A DNA stretch of 64,000 nucleotides from assembly GCF_900102465.1 (NCBI RefSeq), contig NZ_FNBW01000020.1:19632-83631 (forward strand), written 5' to 3'. Under the pieces are notes generated by a model. The model worked only from the letters and a program-made list of their open reading frames with translations. It was not told the DNA's origin and did no database searches. The stretch is from Thalassobaculum litoreum DSM 18839 (GTDB lineage Bacteria; Pseudomonadota; Alphaproteobacteria; Thalassobaculales; Thalassobaculaceae). Shown here piece after piece: positions 9,057 to 16,524 of the stretch. The translations under genes were made by a program, and so were the position numbers. Numbering within the stretch: position 1 is the first letter of the stretch; every line of letters starts with the position of its first letter.

Positions 9057-9920
9057 TCAGAAGCTGTAGGTCAGGCCGATCAGGCCCAGGGGCTGTGTCC
9101 GTTCCTCCACCAGAGGACTGTTCGCCGCCTCGTCGAGCAGGTGCGACACGCCGATGGACCCGACAGCACTTAGGGAGTCGGTCACCCGATAACGAGCGCT
9201 CAGGTGCAGGGTGACGTCCCGGAAGCCGCTTCCGGGCGCGTAGCTCCGCAAGCCCGATGACGACGCCTCGGCCCCGTCGATGCCGAAATATCCGTCCATG
9301 AATTTCTCGTTGGCCCAAGTCACCCCGAGGCTGGGCGTGAGCGTCAGCCGATCGGTCGCGTGCACCGGGTAGGCCAGCCCCACCCCCACGGTCATTCCCC
9401 GGTCGGTATCGCTCACCCCCTGGGTCGCCTCGAGCGTCGCCACCGCGCCATTGAAGCGCGCCGACAGAAAAAGGCGGGCGCTCAGAGCGTCGTCGGCCCC
9501 CTCGACCCCGTCCGGCACGTCGTCGTCGTCATATCCCCGCATCCAGTTGACGGCGACCCCGGCGGCGAAGACGGGGGTCTGAAGCACGTTGACGCCGATT
9601 CCGTCTCCGGTCCTGGCGAAGAACCGGCCATACTTCACATCGACCAGCGGCACCGGTTCAATTTCGTAGTCGTCCGATCCCTTGAATTTGGGGGTCCAGG
9701 CCGCGCCGGCTCCCACCGTCCAATGGTCGTCATCCTTCTTGGTCTCTGCGTCCTTCTTGGTCTCGGCGCCGGAAGCGAGAACGGCAGCCGACGCTGGGTC
9801 TTTCTTCGCGGCGGACCCCGCCTGAGCGGCGTCTGGAAAGGCGATCGTCAGTGCTGTGGCGGCAAGCCACGTTCCGGTGGCGATCCGACGGATCAGAGAG
9901 TTGGGGCTTGTCACGTGCAT
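9057..9920 (-). CDS. MipA/OmpV-family outer-membrane beta-barrel protein
   Basis: Starting at the ATG at 9920 gives 287 residues with a signal peptide (LIRRIATGTWLAATALTIAFPDAAQA), a charged linker carrying a repeated AETKKD, then a MipA/OmpV barrel: VGAGAAWTPKFKGSDDYEIEPVPLVDVKYG, alternating beta-strand pattern, and a terminal aromatic residue (LIGLTYSF) as expected for barrel insertion. An in-frame ATG at 9941 is possible, but it falls within the upstream operator, which supports 9920. Family members scaffold peptidoglycan enzymes or respond to envelope stress. The divergent TetR gene and operators suggest repression by that regulator. Confidence 0.9.
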   Translation of the reverse strand: MHVTSPNSLIRRIATGTWLAATALTIAFPDAAQAGSAAKKDPASAAVLASGAETKKDAETKKDDDHWTVGAGAAWTPKFKGSDDYEIEPVPLVDVKYGRFFARTGDGIGVNVLQTPVFAAGVAVNWMRGYDDDDVPDGVEGADDALSARLFLSARFNGAVATLEATQGVSDTDRGMTVGVGLAYPVHATDRLTLTPSLGVTWANEKFMDGYFGIDGAEASSSGLRSYAPGSGFRDVTLHLSARYRVTDSLSAVGSIGVSHLLDEAANSPLVEERTQPLGLIGLTYSF

Positions 9921-9930
9921 GGCTCCGCAA

Positions 9931-9954
9931 ATAAGATGCATTTTCGTATCTTAT
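9931..9954. promoter_or_regulatory. Putative TetR operator O1
   Basis: ATAAGAT at 9931-9937 and ATCTTAT at 9948-9954 form perfect 7-bp arms with a 10-base centre that contains GATGCA, also found in the second operator. The site lies just upstream of the mipA-like start (9920) and would block its transcription or initiation region. Confidence 0.7.
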
Positions 9955-9977
9955 AGAGATGACCGAACGATCGAGTC

Positions 9978-9997
9978 AAGATGCATTGATGCATCTT
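9978..9997. promoter_or_regulatory. Putative TetR operator O2 (perfect palindrome)
   Basis: AAGATGCATTGATGCATCTT has perfect 8-bp arms around a TTGA centre. It lies 17 bases before the tetR start at 10015 and shares the AAGATGCA half-site with O1. Position and symmetry fit an autoregulated TetR repressor controlling both divergent genes. Confidence 0.75.
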
Positions 9998-10014
9998 ATT
10001 GGGGTGACTGACGC

Positions 10015-10599
10015 ATGAAGGAACGCCGTCGCGGCGCGGATCTGGAAGCGGCCCTGTTGGAGGCCGCCTGGATGGAACTGACGGAACGGGGCTACGCCGG
10101 ACTGACCATGGAAGGGGTGGCCGCGCGGGCCGGCACGAGCCGGCCGGTAATTGCCCGCCGATGGTCGAGCACCGCCGACCTCGCCATCGCGGCGATCCGC
10201 AAGGAGCTGGAAAACCACCCGATGTCTGTGGCCGAGTCAGGCGATCTCCGGGGCGAACTCCTGGAGTATCTGGACCGGGCCTCGAAACGTGCCCAAGGCA
10301 TCGCTGCGGCCTTCTCCGTTTTCGCCAGTGGATACTTCCAGGAAACCGCCTCCACGCCGCAGGACTTCCGCGAGGCGCTCGGCGCCGGCGGCAACGATAC
10401 CTTGGGCGGCATTCTGCGCCGGGCGGCGGATCGCGGCGAGATCGAGGAGCACTGCCTCGCCCCACCGGTCGTCACGTTGCTGAGCGACCTCTTCCGCTAT
10501 CACGCCATCATGTCGTTCTCGCCCCCCTCGCCGGAGCTACGAACCGCCTGGGTGGACAAGATCTTTCTCCCCTTGGTCAGGAGCGACCGTGACCGCTAG
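10015..10599 (+). CDS. TetR-family transcriptional regulator
   Basis: 194 residues. The N-terminal 55 hold a TetR helix-turn-helix (LEAAWMELTERGYAGLTMEGVAARAGTSRPVIARRWSS compressed into residues 14-50, with Trp replacing the usual Tyr before the last helix). The remainder is a helical ligand-binding domain ending in FLPLV, typical of TetR proteins with a TetR_C-type dimer domain. It is divergent from the mipA-like gene with two palindromes between the starts, so the likely targets are itself and that gene. The inducing ligand is unknown. Confidence 0.92.
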   Translation: MKERRRGADLEAALLEAAWMELTERGYAGLTMEGVAARAGTSRPVIARRWSSTADLAIAAIRKELENHPMSVAESGDLRGELLEYLDRASKRAQGIAAAFSVFASGYFQETASTPQDFREALGAGGNDTLGGILRRAADRGEIEEHCLAPPVVTLLSDLFRYHAIMSFSPPSPELRTAWVDKIFLPLVRSDRDR

Positions 10600-10740
10600 G
10601 CGGCGCGGTCTCCGCAAACAAGCGCCACCACCGATAAGAGAATGTTTTGCCGGTTGCAAAATCTTGCGCTGTCGGCCACCGTTCACGCCCTCCTGCCCGC
10701 GTCAGTAGAATGGGCGGTACAACCTGATCAGGGCCGGCCA

Positions 10741-11658
10741 GTGGCATCGGTATCGGACTTCCGCGCTCCGGCGGTTTCCCCGGCCGCATGGTACATGCTC
10801 ACCGCCCTGATCTTCGCGATCATGCTGGCCCTGTTCAAATGGCTCGGGCAGAGCCTGCCGACCACCCAGCTCCTGCTGCTGCGGCAGCTCGGCGTCATGG
10901 CGATTCTGGTGCCCGCGATGGTGCAGTCCCGGGGCGAGGTGCTGCGGGCCGAGCGTCCGGGGCTCAACCTGTTCCGCGGCCTGCTCTCGGCCGGCTCGAT
11001 GCTGCTCGGCTTCACCGCCGTGGTGCATCTGTCCCTGGCGGAATCCACGACCCTGCATTTCACCAAGGTGTTCTTCGTGGTGCTGCTTGGCGGCCTGCTG
11101 CTGCGCGAGCGGATGACCGTGACCCGGTGGGGCGCGATGGCGCTGGGTTTCGCCGGGGTGGCCGTGGTGCTCGCCCCCAGCGCCAGTTCGATGGTCGATC
11201 CGATGGCGGTCTTCGCCGTCCTGGCCGCGGCGATGACGGCCGGCACGATGCTGGTCGTGCGCACGCTGGCCCAGGTGGAACGGACCTCCACCATGATGAT
11301 CTGGCAATCGGCCGTGGTGCTCGCCGTGGTGGCGATCCCGGGCACCACCGGATGGATCATGCCGAGCCTGGAGCAGTGGGGCTGGATCGCCCTGCTCTGC
11401 CTGCTGATGGGGGCGGCGCAGTGGACCATGATCCGCGCCCACCGCAGCGCCGAGGCCTCCGCCCTGTCGCCGCTGGAATATACCCGGCTGCTCTATGCGG
11501 CCGTCTTCGGGTACCTGATCTTCGACCACGTGCCGGAGGGCAACACCCTGCTCGGGGCGATCCTGATCGTTGCCGCGGCGATCTGGGTCCGGCGGGACGC
11601 GCGGGCCGCCCCGGTGGAGGACGAGGACGACATCTCCGACCCGGCGGAGCGGCGTTAG
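10741..11658 (+). CDS. EamA/DMT-family transporter
   Basis: About 305 residues with ten predicted membrane helices in two EamA halves; the first begins at AAWYMLTALIFAIMLALFKWL and the second near MAVFAVLAAAMTAGTMLVV. The segment SLAESTTLHFTKVFFVVLLGG is typical of the drug/metabolite transporter superfamily (RarD/YdcZ-like branches). A GTG at 10741 is chosen because the upstream in-frame ATG at 10642 would add 33 residues with no family match; that alternative cannot be excluded. The cytoplasmic tail is acidic (EDEDDISDP). Substrate unknown. Confidence 0.87.
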   Translation: MASVSDFRAPAVSPAAWYMLTALIFAIMLALFKWLGQSLPTTQLLLLRQLGVMAILVPAMVQSRGEVLRAERPGLNLFRGLLSAGSMLLGFTAVVHLSLAESTTLHFTKVFFVVLLGGLLLRERMTVTRWGAMALGFAGVAVVLAPSASSMVDPMAVFAVLAAAMTAGTMLVVRTLAQVERTSTMMIWQSAVVLAVVAIPGTTGWIMPSLEQWGWIALLCLLMGAAQWTMIRAHRSAEASALSPLEYTRLLYAAVFGYLIFDHVPEGNTLLGAILIVAAAIWVRRDARAAPVEDEDDISDPAERR

Positions 11659-11737
11659 ACGCGCCGGGATATTGACGATCCGCCCGCGCGACCGATCTTG
11701 AAGGGATCAAGGTTAACGACCATTGCCGGAGAGTTTC

Positions 11738-12559
11738 GTGAACCGCCTCCTGCTCGCTTCCTTTCTGATCGCGTTTTCCACGCCCGCTTTGGCCGCCGGC
11801 GGCCCGATGCGCGCCACCTACGAGGTCTATTTCGGCGGGCTGCACATCCTGAGCGCGGAGTCCGAGTTCGCGCCGGAGACGCGCCGCTACGCCGTGACGG
11901 CGAAGGCGGAGACCCGGGGCATCCTCAGCGTGTTCTTCGGCTGGCGCGGCGAGACCCGGTCGGCCGGTCGGTTCGACGGTCGCCGCGCGGTGCCGGACCG
12001 GCACACGAATTTCGGATGGCGCGGGGACGAGCAGCGCTCGGTGATCCTGACCTACGGCCCCGACGGCGAGGTGACCGAGACCCGCATCGACCCGGCCCCG
12101 GATCCCGAGGAGGTGACCGCCCTGCCGGAGGATGCGGAGACCGGAACCATCGACCCGCTGACCGTGATCGCCCAGGTCTCGCGGACGATGAACCAGACGG
12201 GGACCTGCGACGGCGAGTTCGCGGTGTTCGACGGCCGCCGGCGCTACGACCTGCGGGTCAGCGACCAGGGCATGGAGACCTTGCCGGCCACCAGCTACTC
12301 GATCTTCAGCGGCGAGGCGCGGCGCTGCCGGGTGGAATACGCCATGCTCGGCGGCGAACGGAAGGATCCCAGCAAGTACAGCAAGACCGCCCGCGACCGG
12401 GTGGTCTACGTGGCCCGCCCGGTGAAGGACGCGCCGGCCATTCCGGTGGCGCTGAAGATCGAAACCGATTTCGGCACGCTGATGGCCCACCTCACCGGCG
12501 TCGAGACTCGCAAGGATCTGGCGTTGAGCGATGAAACCGCCGCGCGCGGCTCACGCTGA
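11738..12559 (+). CDS. DUF3108 domain protein, secreted
   Basis: 273 residues from a GTG at 11738 that is preceded at good distance by GGAGAG; a TTG five codons upstream is less likely. A signal peptide (NRLLLASFLIAFSTPALAAG) is followed by the DUF3108 pattern: MRATYEVYFGGLHILSAESEF, then RGILSVFFGWRGETRSAGRF. DUF3108 proteins are periplasmic or envelope proteins of unknown role, structurally beta-rich. The 3' end overlaps the convergent MaoC-like gene by 9 bases. Confidence 0.87.
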   Translation: MNRLLLASFLIAFSTPALAAGGPMRATYEVYFGGLHILSAESEFAPETRRYAVTAKAETRGILSVFFGWRGETRSAGRFDGRRAVPDRHTNFGWRGDEQRSVILTYGPDGEVTETRIDPAPDPEEVTALPEDAETGTIDPLTVIAQVSRTMNQTGTCDGEFAVFDGRRRYDLRVSDQGMETLPATSYSIFSGEARRCRVEYAMLGGERKDPSKYSKTARDRVVYVARPVKDAPAIPVALKIETDFGTLMAHLTGVETRKDLALSDETAARGSR

Positions 12560-13345
12560 GGCCACGATCTCCATCCGCAGATCGCAGGCGACCCGACCTT
12601 CCGCATTCACCGCGCTGAGCTGGGCCTGGCGATCGTCTTCCGGGTCCTGCGCGACCAGGGTCAGCGGATCGTCCCAGAACACCGGCCGCTTGAACCGGGC
12701 CACCACCATCGCCACCGGTGCGGCGCGCAGCCGCTCGGCCAGATGGGCCACCATCCAGGTCATGGTCATCAGTCCCTGTGCCAGCGGCGCGCGGTAGCCG
12801 TAGCGGGCGGCGAATTCCGGGTCGAAATGGATCTCGTTGCCCACCGACTTGGAATAGGTGACCACGTCCTGCGGCTGCATCGCCTTCCGAGCGATCGCCG
12901 TGCCCGGCACCGGATCTGGCGCGGACGCCGAGCCGGAACTGGGCTTGGCGCCCATCTTCTCCAGGTCGGGCAGCAGGCGGATATGTTCCGACACCACTGC
13001 CAGACTGCGGTCGGCCCGGCGGACCTCGAAGCGCTGGACGATGCGGCGGCCACGCGGCACCGCCTCGTTCGACACGGTCTCGCCGGAGAACAGCACCGCC
13101 TCGCCCAGCGGCACCGTACCGGACAGGGTCAGCCGCTGCTCCACATGGATGTAGCCGTCGATCTCCTGACCCGCCGCCGACATTGCGCGGAACCCGTCAT
13201 TGCCCCACAGGGTCGGCTCGGTCAGCCCGCCCCACGCCGCCGGATCGACGGCGCAGGCCTTCAGCGCCTCCTCCTGGGCGGCCGGATCGCGGGACAGGGT
13301 GACCTCGGGGAACCGGAAGCCGGGGATCAGGGTCTCGCCCGCCAT
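12551..13345 (-). CDS. MaoC-like (double hot-dog) hydratase, divergent
   Basis: 264 residues. Residues 1-140 look like an N-terminal MaoC hot-dog (FAS1 dehydratase-like region), residues 150-264 a second one with NEIHFDPEFAARYGYRAPLAQG. In active MaoC hydratases the motif carries Asp and His; here His173 is present, but the aspartate position reads Val168 and the usual HG reads QG. It may therefore have altered chemistry or be a binding protein. The gene follows the SDR gene by 2 bases on the same strand, so both likely act on one acyl-CoA substrate (hydration/dehydration plus reduction). The frame is open upstream, but that part shadows the SDR gene. Confidence 0.8.
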   Translation of the reverse strand: MAGETLIPGFRFPEVTLSRDPAAQEEALKACAVDPAAWGGLTEPTLWGNDGFRAMSAAGQEIDGYIHVEQRLTLSGTVPLGEAVLFSGETVSNEAVPRGRRIVQRFEVRRADRSLAVVSEHIRLLPDLEKMGAKPSSGSASAPDPVPGTAIARKAMQPQDVVTYSKSVGNEIHFDPEFAARYGYRAPLAQGLMTMTWMVAHLAERLRAAPVAMVVARFKRPVFWDDPLTLVAQDPEDDRQAQLSAVNAEGRVACDLRMEIVASA

Positions 13346-13347
13346 CC

Positions 13348-14136
13348 TCAGTCCTCGATCTCGGCGGCGTCGACCATGCCGCCATAGACCGTGTAGCCGC
13401 CGTCCACCGGCAGGTTCACGCCGGTGACCGTGCGGGCCAGCGGCGAGGCGAGGAAGATCATGGCATCGGCGATGGCGCTCGGCGGCAGCATCTCGCCGAG
13501 CGGGGTGCGGCGACGGATCTTCTTCTCGTCGATCTTGCCCTGGTCGATCAGGTTCTGGACCAGCGGCGTGCGGATATAGCCGGGGGCGATGGCATTCACC
13601 CGGATGCCCTTCTGCGCCCATTCGCAGGCGAGGTTGCGGGTCAGCCCGACGATGCCGTGCTTGGCCGCGGTATAGGCGTTGCGCCGCGGCAGGGCGAGGA
13701 TGCCGGCGATGGAGGAGATGTTGATCACCACCCCATAGCCGGCGGCGATCATCTCCCGCGCCGCCCGCTTCGACATCACGAAGGTGCCGGTCAGGTGCAC
13801 GTCGATCAGCCGCTGCCAGTGCTCGGCGGTCTGGTCGATGGTGTCGAGGAAGGTGTCGGACATGCCCGCACAGTTGATCAGCACGTCGATCCGGCCGAAG
13901 GCGTCCATGGTGGCCGAGACCAGCCGGTCGGCCGTCGCCTCGGTCGAGACATCGCCGCCGAGCCCGATGTGCCCGTCGCCCAGGGTCGCCGCCTGGGCCT
14001 GGGCCGTGTCCTGGTTGAGGTCGGCGATGGCGATCCGCGCGCCGCGTTTGGCGAAGGCCTGGGCGGCGGCGTAGCCGATCCCGCTGGCGCCCCCGGTGAT
14101 GAGCACAGCCTGACCGCTGAAATCCGTGTCGGACAT
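13348..14136 (-). CDS. SDR-family NAD(P)-dependent oxidoreductase
   Basis: 262 residues from the ATG at 14136, which has AGGAGG seven bases upstream. It shows the classical short-chain dehydrogenase layout: TGGASGIG cofactor loop near residue 14, NCAG near 88, catalytic Ser in NISSIAG, YTAAK with catalytic Tyr and Lys near 155, and PGYIRTPL. D36-region ADLN suggests NAD preference (inference). First gene of a two-gene operon with the MaoC-like protein; substrate unknown but a 3-hydroxyacyl or cyclic alcohol is plausible. Confidence 0.92.
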   Translation of the reverse strand: MSDTDFSGQAVLITGGASGIGYAAAQAFAKRGARIAIADLNQDTAQAQAATLGDGHIGLGGDVSTEATADRLVSATMDAFGRIDVLINCAGMSDTFLDTIDQTAEHWQRLIDVHLTGTFVMSKRAAREMIAAGYGVVINISSIAGILALPRRNAYTAAKHGIVGLTRNLACEWAQKGIRVNAIAPGYIRTPLVQNLIDQGKIDEKKIRRRTPLGEMLPPSAIADAMIFLASPLARTVTGVNLPVDGGYTVYGGMVDAAEIED

Positions 14137-14257
14137 CCGTTTCCTCCTGGATGGGTCCGCGCTTTCCCGGTCGGGCGCGCGGTTATCCCGGAAGTCTAGG
14201 CCGCGCCGATCCTCCGCGTCATCCCGTGGAAAAGCGGGTTCCGCCTTTCCCTTCAAT

Positions 14258-14372
14258 CGTCATCCCGGGAGAGCCCGGACCTGATCCGGGGTCTGCCCGG
14301 GACCCTGCACCGAACGATGTGGCTGGGTCCCGGCCGAGCTCCGGGTCGAGCCCGGACCTCACCGGGATGACG
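14258..14372. repeat. Dispersed intergenic repeat, family A, copy 1
   Basis: A 115-base element beginning CGTCATCCCGGGAGAGCC and ending CCGGGATGACG, so its ends are inverted. Its first 50 or so bases match the reverse complement of the element at 16284-16398 with only about two differences. It fills the gap between the SDR gene and the EamA gene and runs into the last codons of the latter. Confidence 0.85.
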
Positions 14373-15267
14373 ATGAAGGGGAGGACGACGCTTGAGACAG
14401 CGCCAGCCGCATGCCGAGGATCACCAGCGCCAGCCCGGCGAACAGGCCCAGACCCAGCGTCTCCCCCAGCAGCAGCGCGCCCAGGGCCGACGCGGTGATC
14501 GGCGCCAGCGCCAGGAACAGGGTGACCTCGGTCGCCACCATCTCGCGCAGGGAATACAGCCAGGTGATGTAGCCGACACCGCTCAAGATGCCGATGAAGG
14601 CCACGATCCCCCAGGGAGCGGCGTCCAGGGCGTCCCAGCCGATCGGCGGGCCGTCGAACGGTGACAGCATCGCCAGGAACAGCACCGAGGCCCCCATGGC
14701 GAGGCCGCTGACCTGCACCGTGGGATAGCGGGTCAGGTAGGGCCGGTAGAGCACGGAGCACACCGCCCCGGTGAAGGCACTGGCCAGGGCGGCCGCGATG
14801 CCGATCCATAGACCCGCGCCACCCGCCTCGCCGATCAGCCGGTCGCTGAGCGCCGCCGCGACCCCCAGCGTGGTCAGGGCGGCACCGGCCAGCCGGCGCA
14901 GGGTCAGCGCCTGACGGCCGAGCAGAGCCGAGATCAGCACCGTCTGCACCGGCATGGTGGCGAAGATCAGGCTGCCCAGGCCGGCGGAGATATGCATCAC
15001 CGCCAGGTTCAGCAGGGCGACCAGGATGCCGAACTGGCCGATGCCCAGGGCGGCGATCACCCAGAGATCGCGCAGGGGGATTCGGCGCCAGCCGAGATGC
15101 ACCGCCAGCGGCAGGATCATCGCGGCGCCGATGCTGTAGCGGAACAGCGCCAGCACCGTGGGGCCGAGATCGTCCACCGCCACCCGGCTGGCGACGATCG
15201 AGAGGCCGACCTGCACCCCGGTGAAGGCTGCGGTCATGACCGCGAGGGGCGGCCGGGATGCGCTCAT
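14359..15267 (-). CDS. EamA/DMT-family transporter
   Basis: 302 residues with ten hydrophobic helices in two EamA repeats, beginning PPLAVMTAAFTGVQVGLSIVASRVAV and with a second half from about residue 150. ISAGLGSLIFATMPVQTVLISALLG matches the drug/metabolite exporter family. The last residues are a Ser-rich tail (ASSSPSSSSR) whose codons lie in and beside the family A repeat, so the natural C-terminus has probably been replaced by repeat sequence. It starts 25 bases after the stop of the MarR-GNAT gene, making a two-gene operon. Substrate unknown. Confidence 0.9.
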   Translation of the reverse strand: MSASRPPLAVMTAAFTGVQVGLSIVASRVAVDDLGPTVLALFRYSIGAAMILPLAVHLGWRRIPLRDLWVIAALGIGQFGILVALLNLAVMHISAGLGSLIFATMPVQTVLISALLGRQALTLRRLAGAALTTLGVAAALSDRLIGEAGGAGLWIGIAAALASAFTGAVCSVLYRPYLTRYPTVQVSGLAMGASVLFLAMLSPFDGPPIGWDALDAAPWGIVAFIGILSGVGYITWLYSLREMVATEVTLFLALAPITASALGALLLGETLGLGLFAGLALVILGMRLALSQASSSPSSSSR

Positions 15268-15292
15268 CGACCGGTGCTCGTGGGGGCTGGGC

Positions 15293-16228
15293 TCACAGAT
15301 CGCGTTCCCAGGTCTCCGCCACCATGGACACGCCGAAGGCGTTTAGCGGCTCGCTGGCGACATGGTCGAACCCGGCCTTGCGGTAGATCTCGCGGGCGGC
15401 GGTGAGGATGTCGTTGGTCCACAGGGTCATGCGGGAATAGCCGGCGGACCGGGCGAAGCGCATCGCCTCCTCGGTCAGCCGCTTGCCGATGCCGAGGCCG
15501 CGGGCCCGCCCGTCGACGAACAGCATGCGCAGCTTGGCGGTGGTTTCGTCCGCGTCGACGATGAAGACCGAGCCGACCACCACGCCGTCGCGCTCGGCGA
15601 TCCAGCAGCAGTGGCGAGCCGGGTCGAAGTTGTCGATGAAATCGGCGGCGATCCGGGCGACCAGCGCCTCGAAGCTCATGTCGAACCCGTATTCGGCGGC
15701 ATAGAGCCTGCCATGGGCGGCGATCACCTCGCCCATGTCGCCGGGCCGGTGCGGCCGCAGCAGATAAGGCTCCGCCGGCGCGGCCGTCGGATCGATGATC
15801 GCCTGAATCGTTCCCATGGCCGATAGCAGTCGCCTGCGGTCCTCAGGCGCCAGGGCTTCCAGGGCCTCGGCGGCCACGACATTGGCCCGGTCGTACATGG
15901 GCGTGAAGGCGGCCCGGCCGGCCTCGGTCAGGGACAGGCGCCGGACCCGGCCGTCGGTGGCGTCCGGTACGGCGGCGACCCAGCCCTTGGCCCGGAAGCC
16001 CTTGAGCAGGCGGCTCACATAGCCGGGATCGACCCGCATGTCGGCGCTGATCTCCTTGGCCGTCGGACCCTCGCGATGGGCGATCTCGTAGAGCACGCGC
16101 ATCTCGGTGAGCGAGACCGCACTGCCCTGATGGTCCGGCCCGAGCGCCCCGATATAGGACGTGTAGAACCGGCTGAACCGCCGGAACGCGGCAACTTCGG
16201 GAGCGAGGGTGGCAGCGGGGTCGGCCAT
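15293..16228 (-). CDS. MarR-type regulator fused to GNAT acetyltransferase
   Basis: 311 residues with two domains. Residues 1-145 form a MarR winged helix (SLTEMRVLYEIAHREGPTAKEIS, DPGYVSRLLKGFRAKGWV, DGRVRRLSLTEAG). Residues 155-311 form a GNAT acetyltransferase with the acetyl-CoA loop RARGLGIGKRLTEEAM and MTLWTND. This MarR-GNAT arrangement is a known bacterial family in which a small molecule may be both effector and substrate. It is upstream of, and probably co-transcribed with, the EamA exporter, suggesting a detoxification or export unit. Confidence 0.92.
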   Translation of the reverse strand: MADPAATLAPEVAAFRRFSRFYTSYIGALGPDHQGSAVSLTEMRVLYEIAHREGPTAKEISADMRVDPGYVSRLLKGFRAKGWVAAVPDATDGRVRRLSLTEAGRAAFTPMYDRANVVAAEALEALAPEDRRRLLSAMGTIQAIIDPTAAPAEPYLLRPHRPGDMGEVIAAHGRLYAAEYGFDMSFEALVARIAADFIDNFDPARHCCWIAERDGVVVGSVFIVDADETTAKLRMLFVDGRARGLGIGKRLTEEAMRFARSAGYSRMTLWTNDILTAAREIYRKAGFDHVASEPLNAFGVSMVAETWERDL

Positions 16229-16283
16229 ATAGGTGATTATAGCACTGGATTAGATGCCTTAGACAACTAGATCCATCATACCC

Positions 16284-16398
16284 CGTCATTCCGGCGAGGT
16301 CCGGGCCCGACCCGGAGTTCGGCCGGGACTCAGTCTGGGCGCCTGGTGCAAGGTCCCGGGCAGACCCCGGATCAAGTCCGGGCTCTCCCGGGATGACG
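16284..16398. repeat. Dispersed intergenic repeat, family A, copy 2 (inverted)
   Basis: A 115-base element bounded by CGTCATTCCGG and CCCGGGATGACG, in opposite orientation to copy 1 at 14258-14372 and the same length. It occupies most of the divergent gap between the MarR-GNAT gene and the dehydratase gene, leaving about 125 bases for the promoter of the latter. Confidence 0.85.
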
Positions 16399-16524
16399 CG
16401 TTAGGGTCATGTCGGGAGCAAACCACGTCACCCGTTTCCGGCACCCCCGCCGTCGCGCTATGCTCGCCGCGTCCGCGACGGACCAACGAGAAACGACCAC
16501 CATATTCGCCAGGGAGAACCCGCC

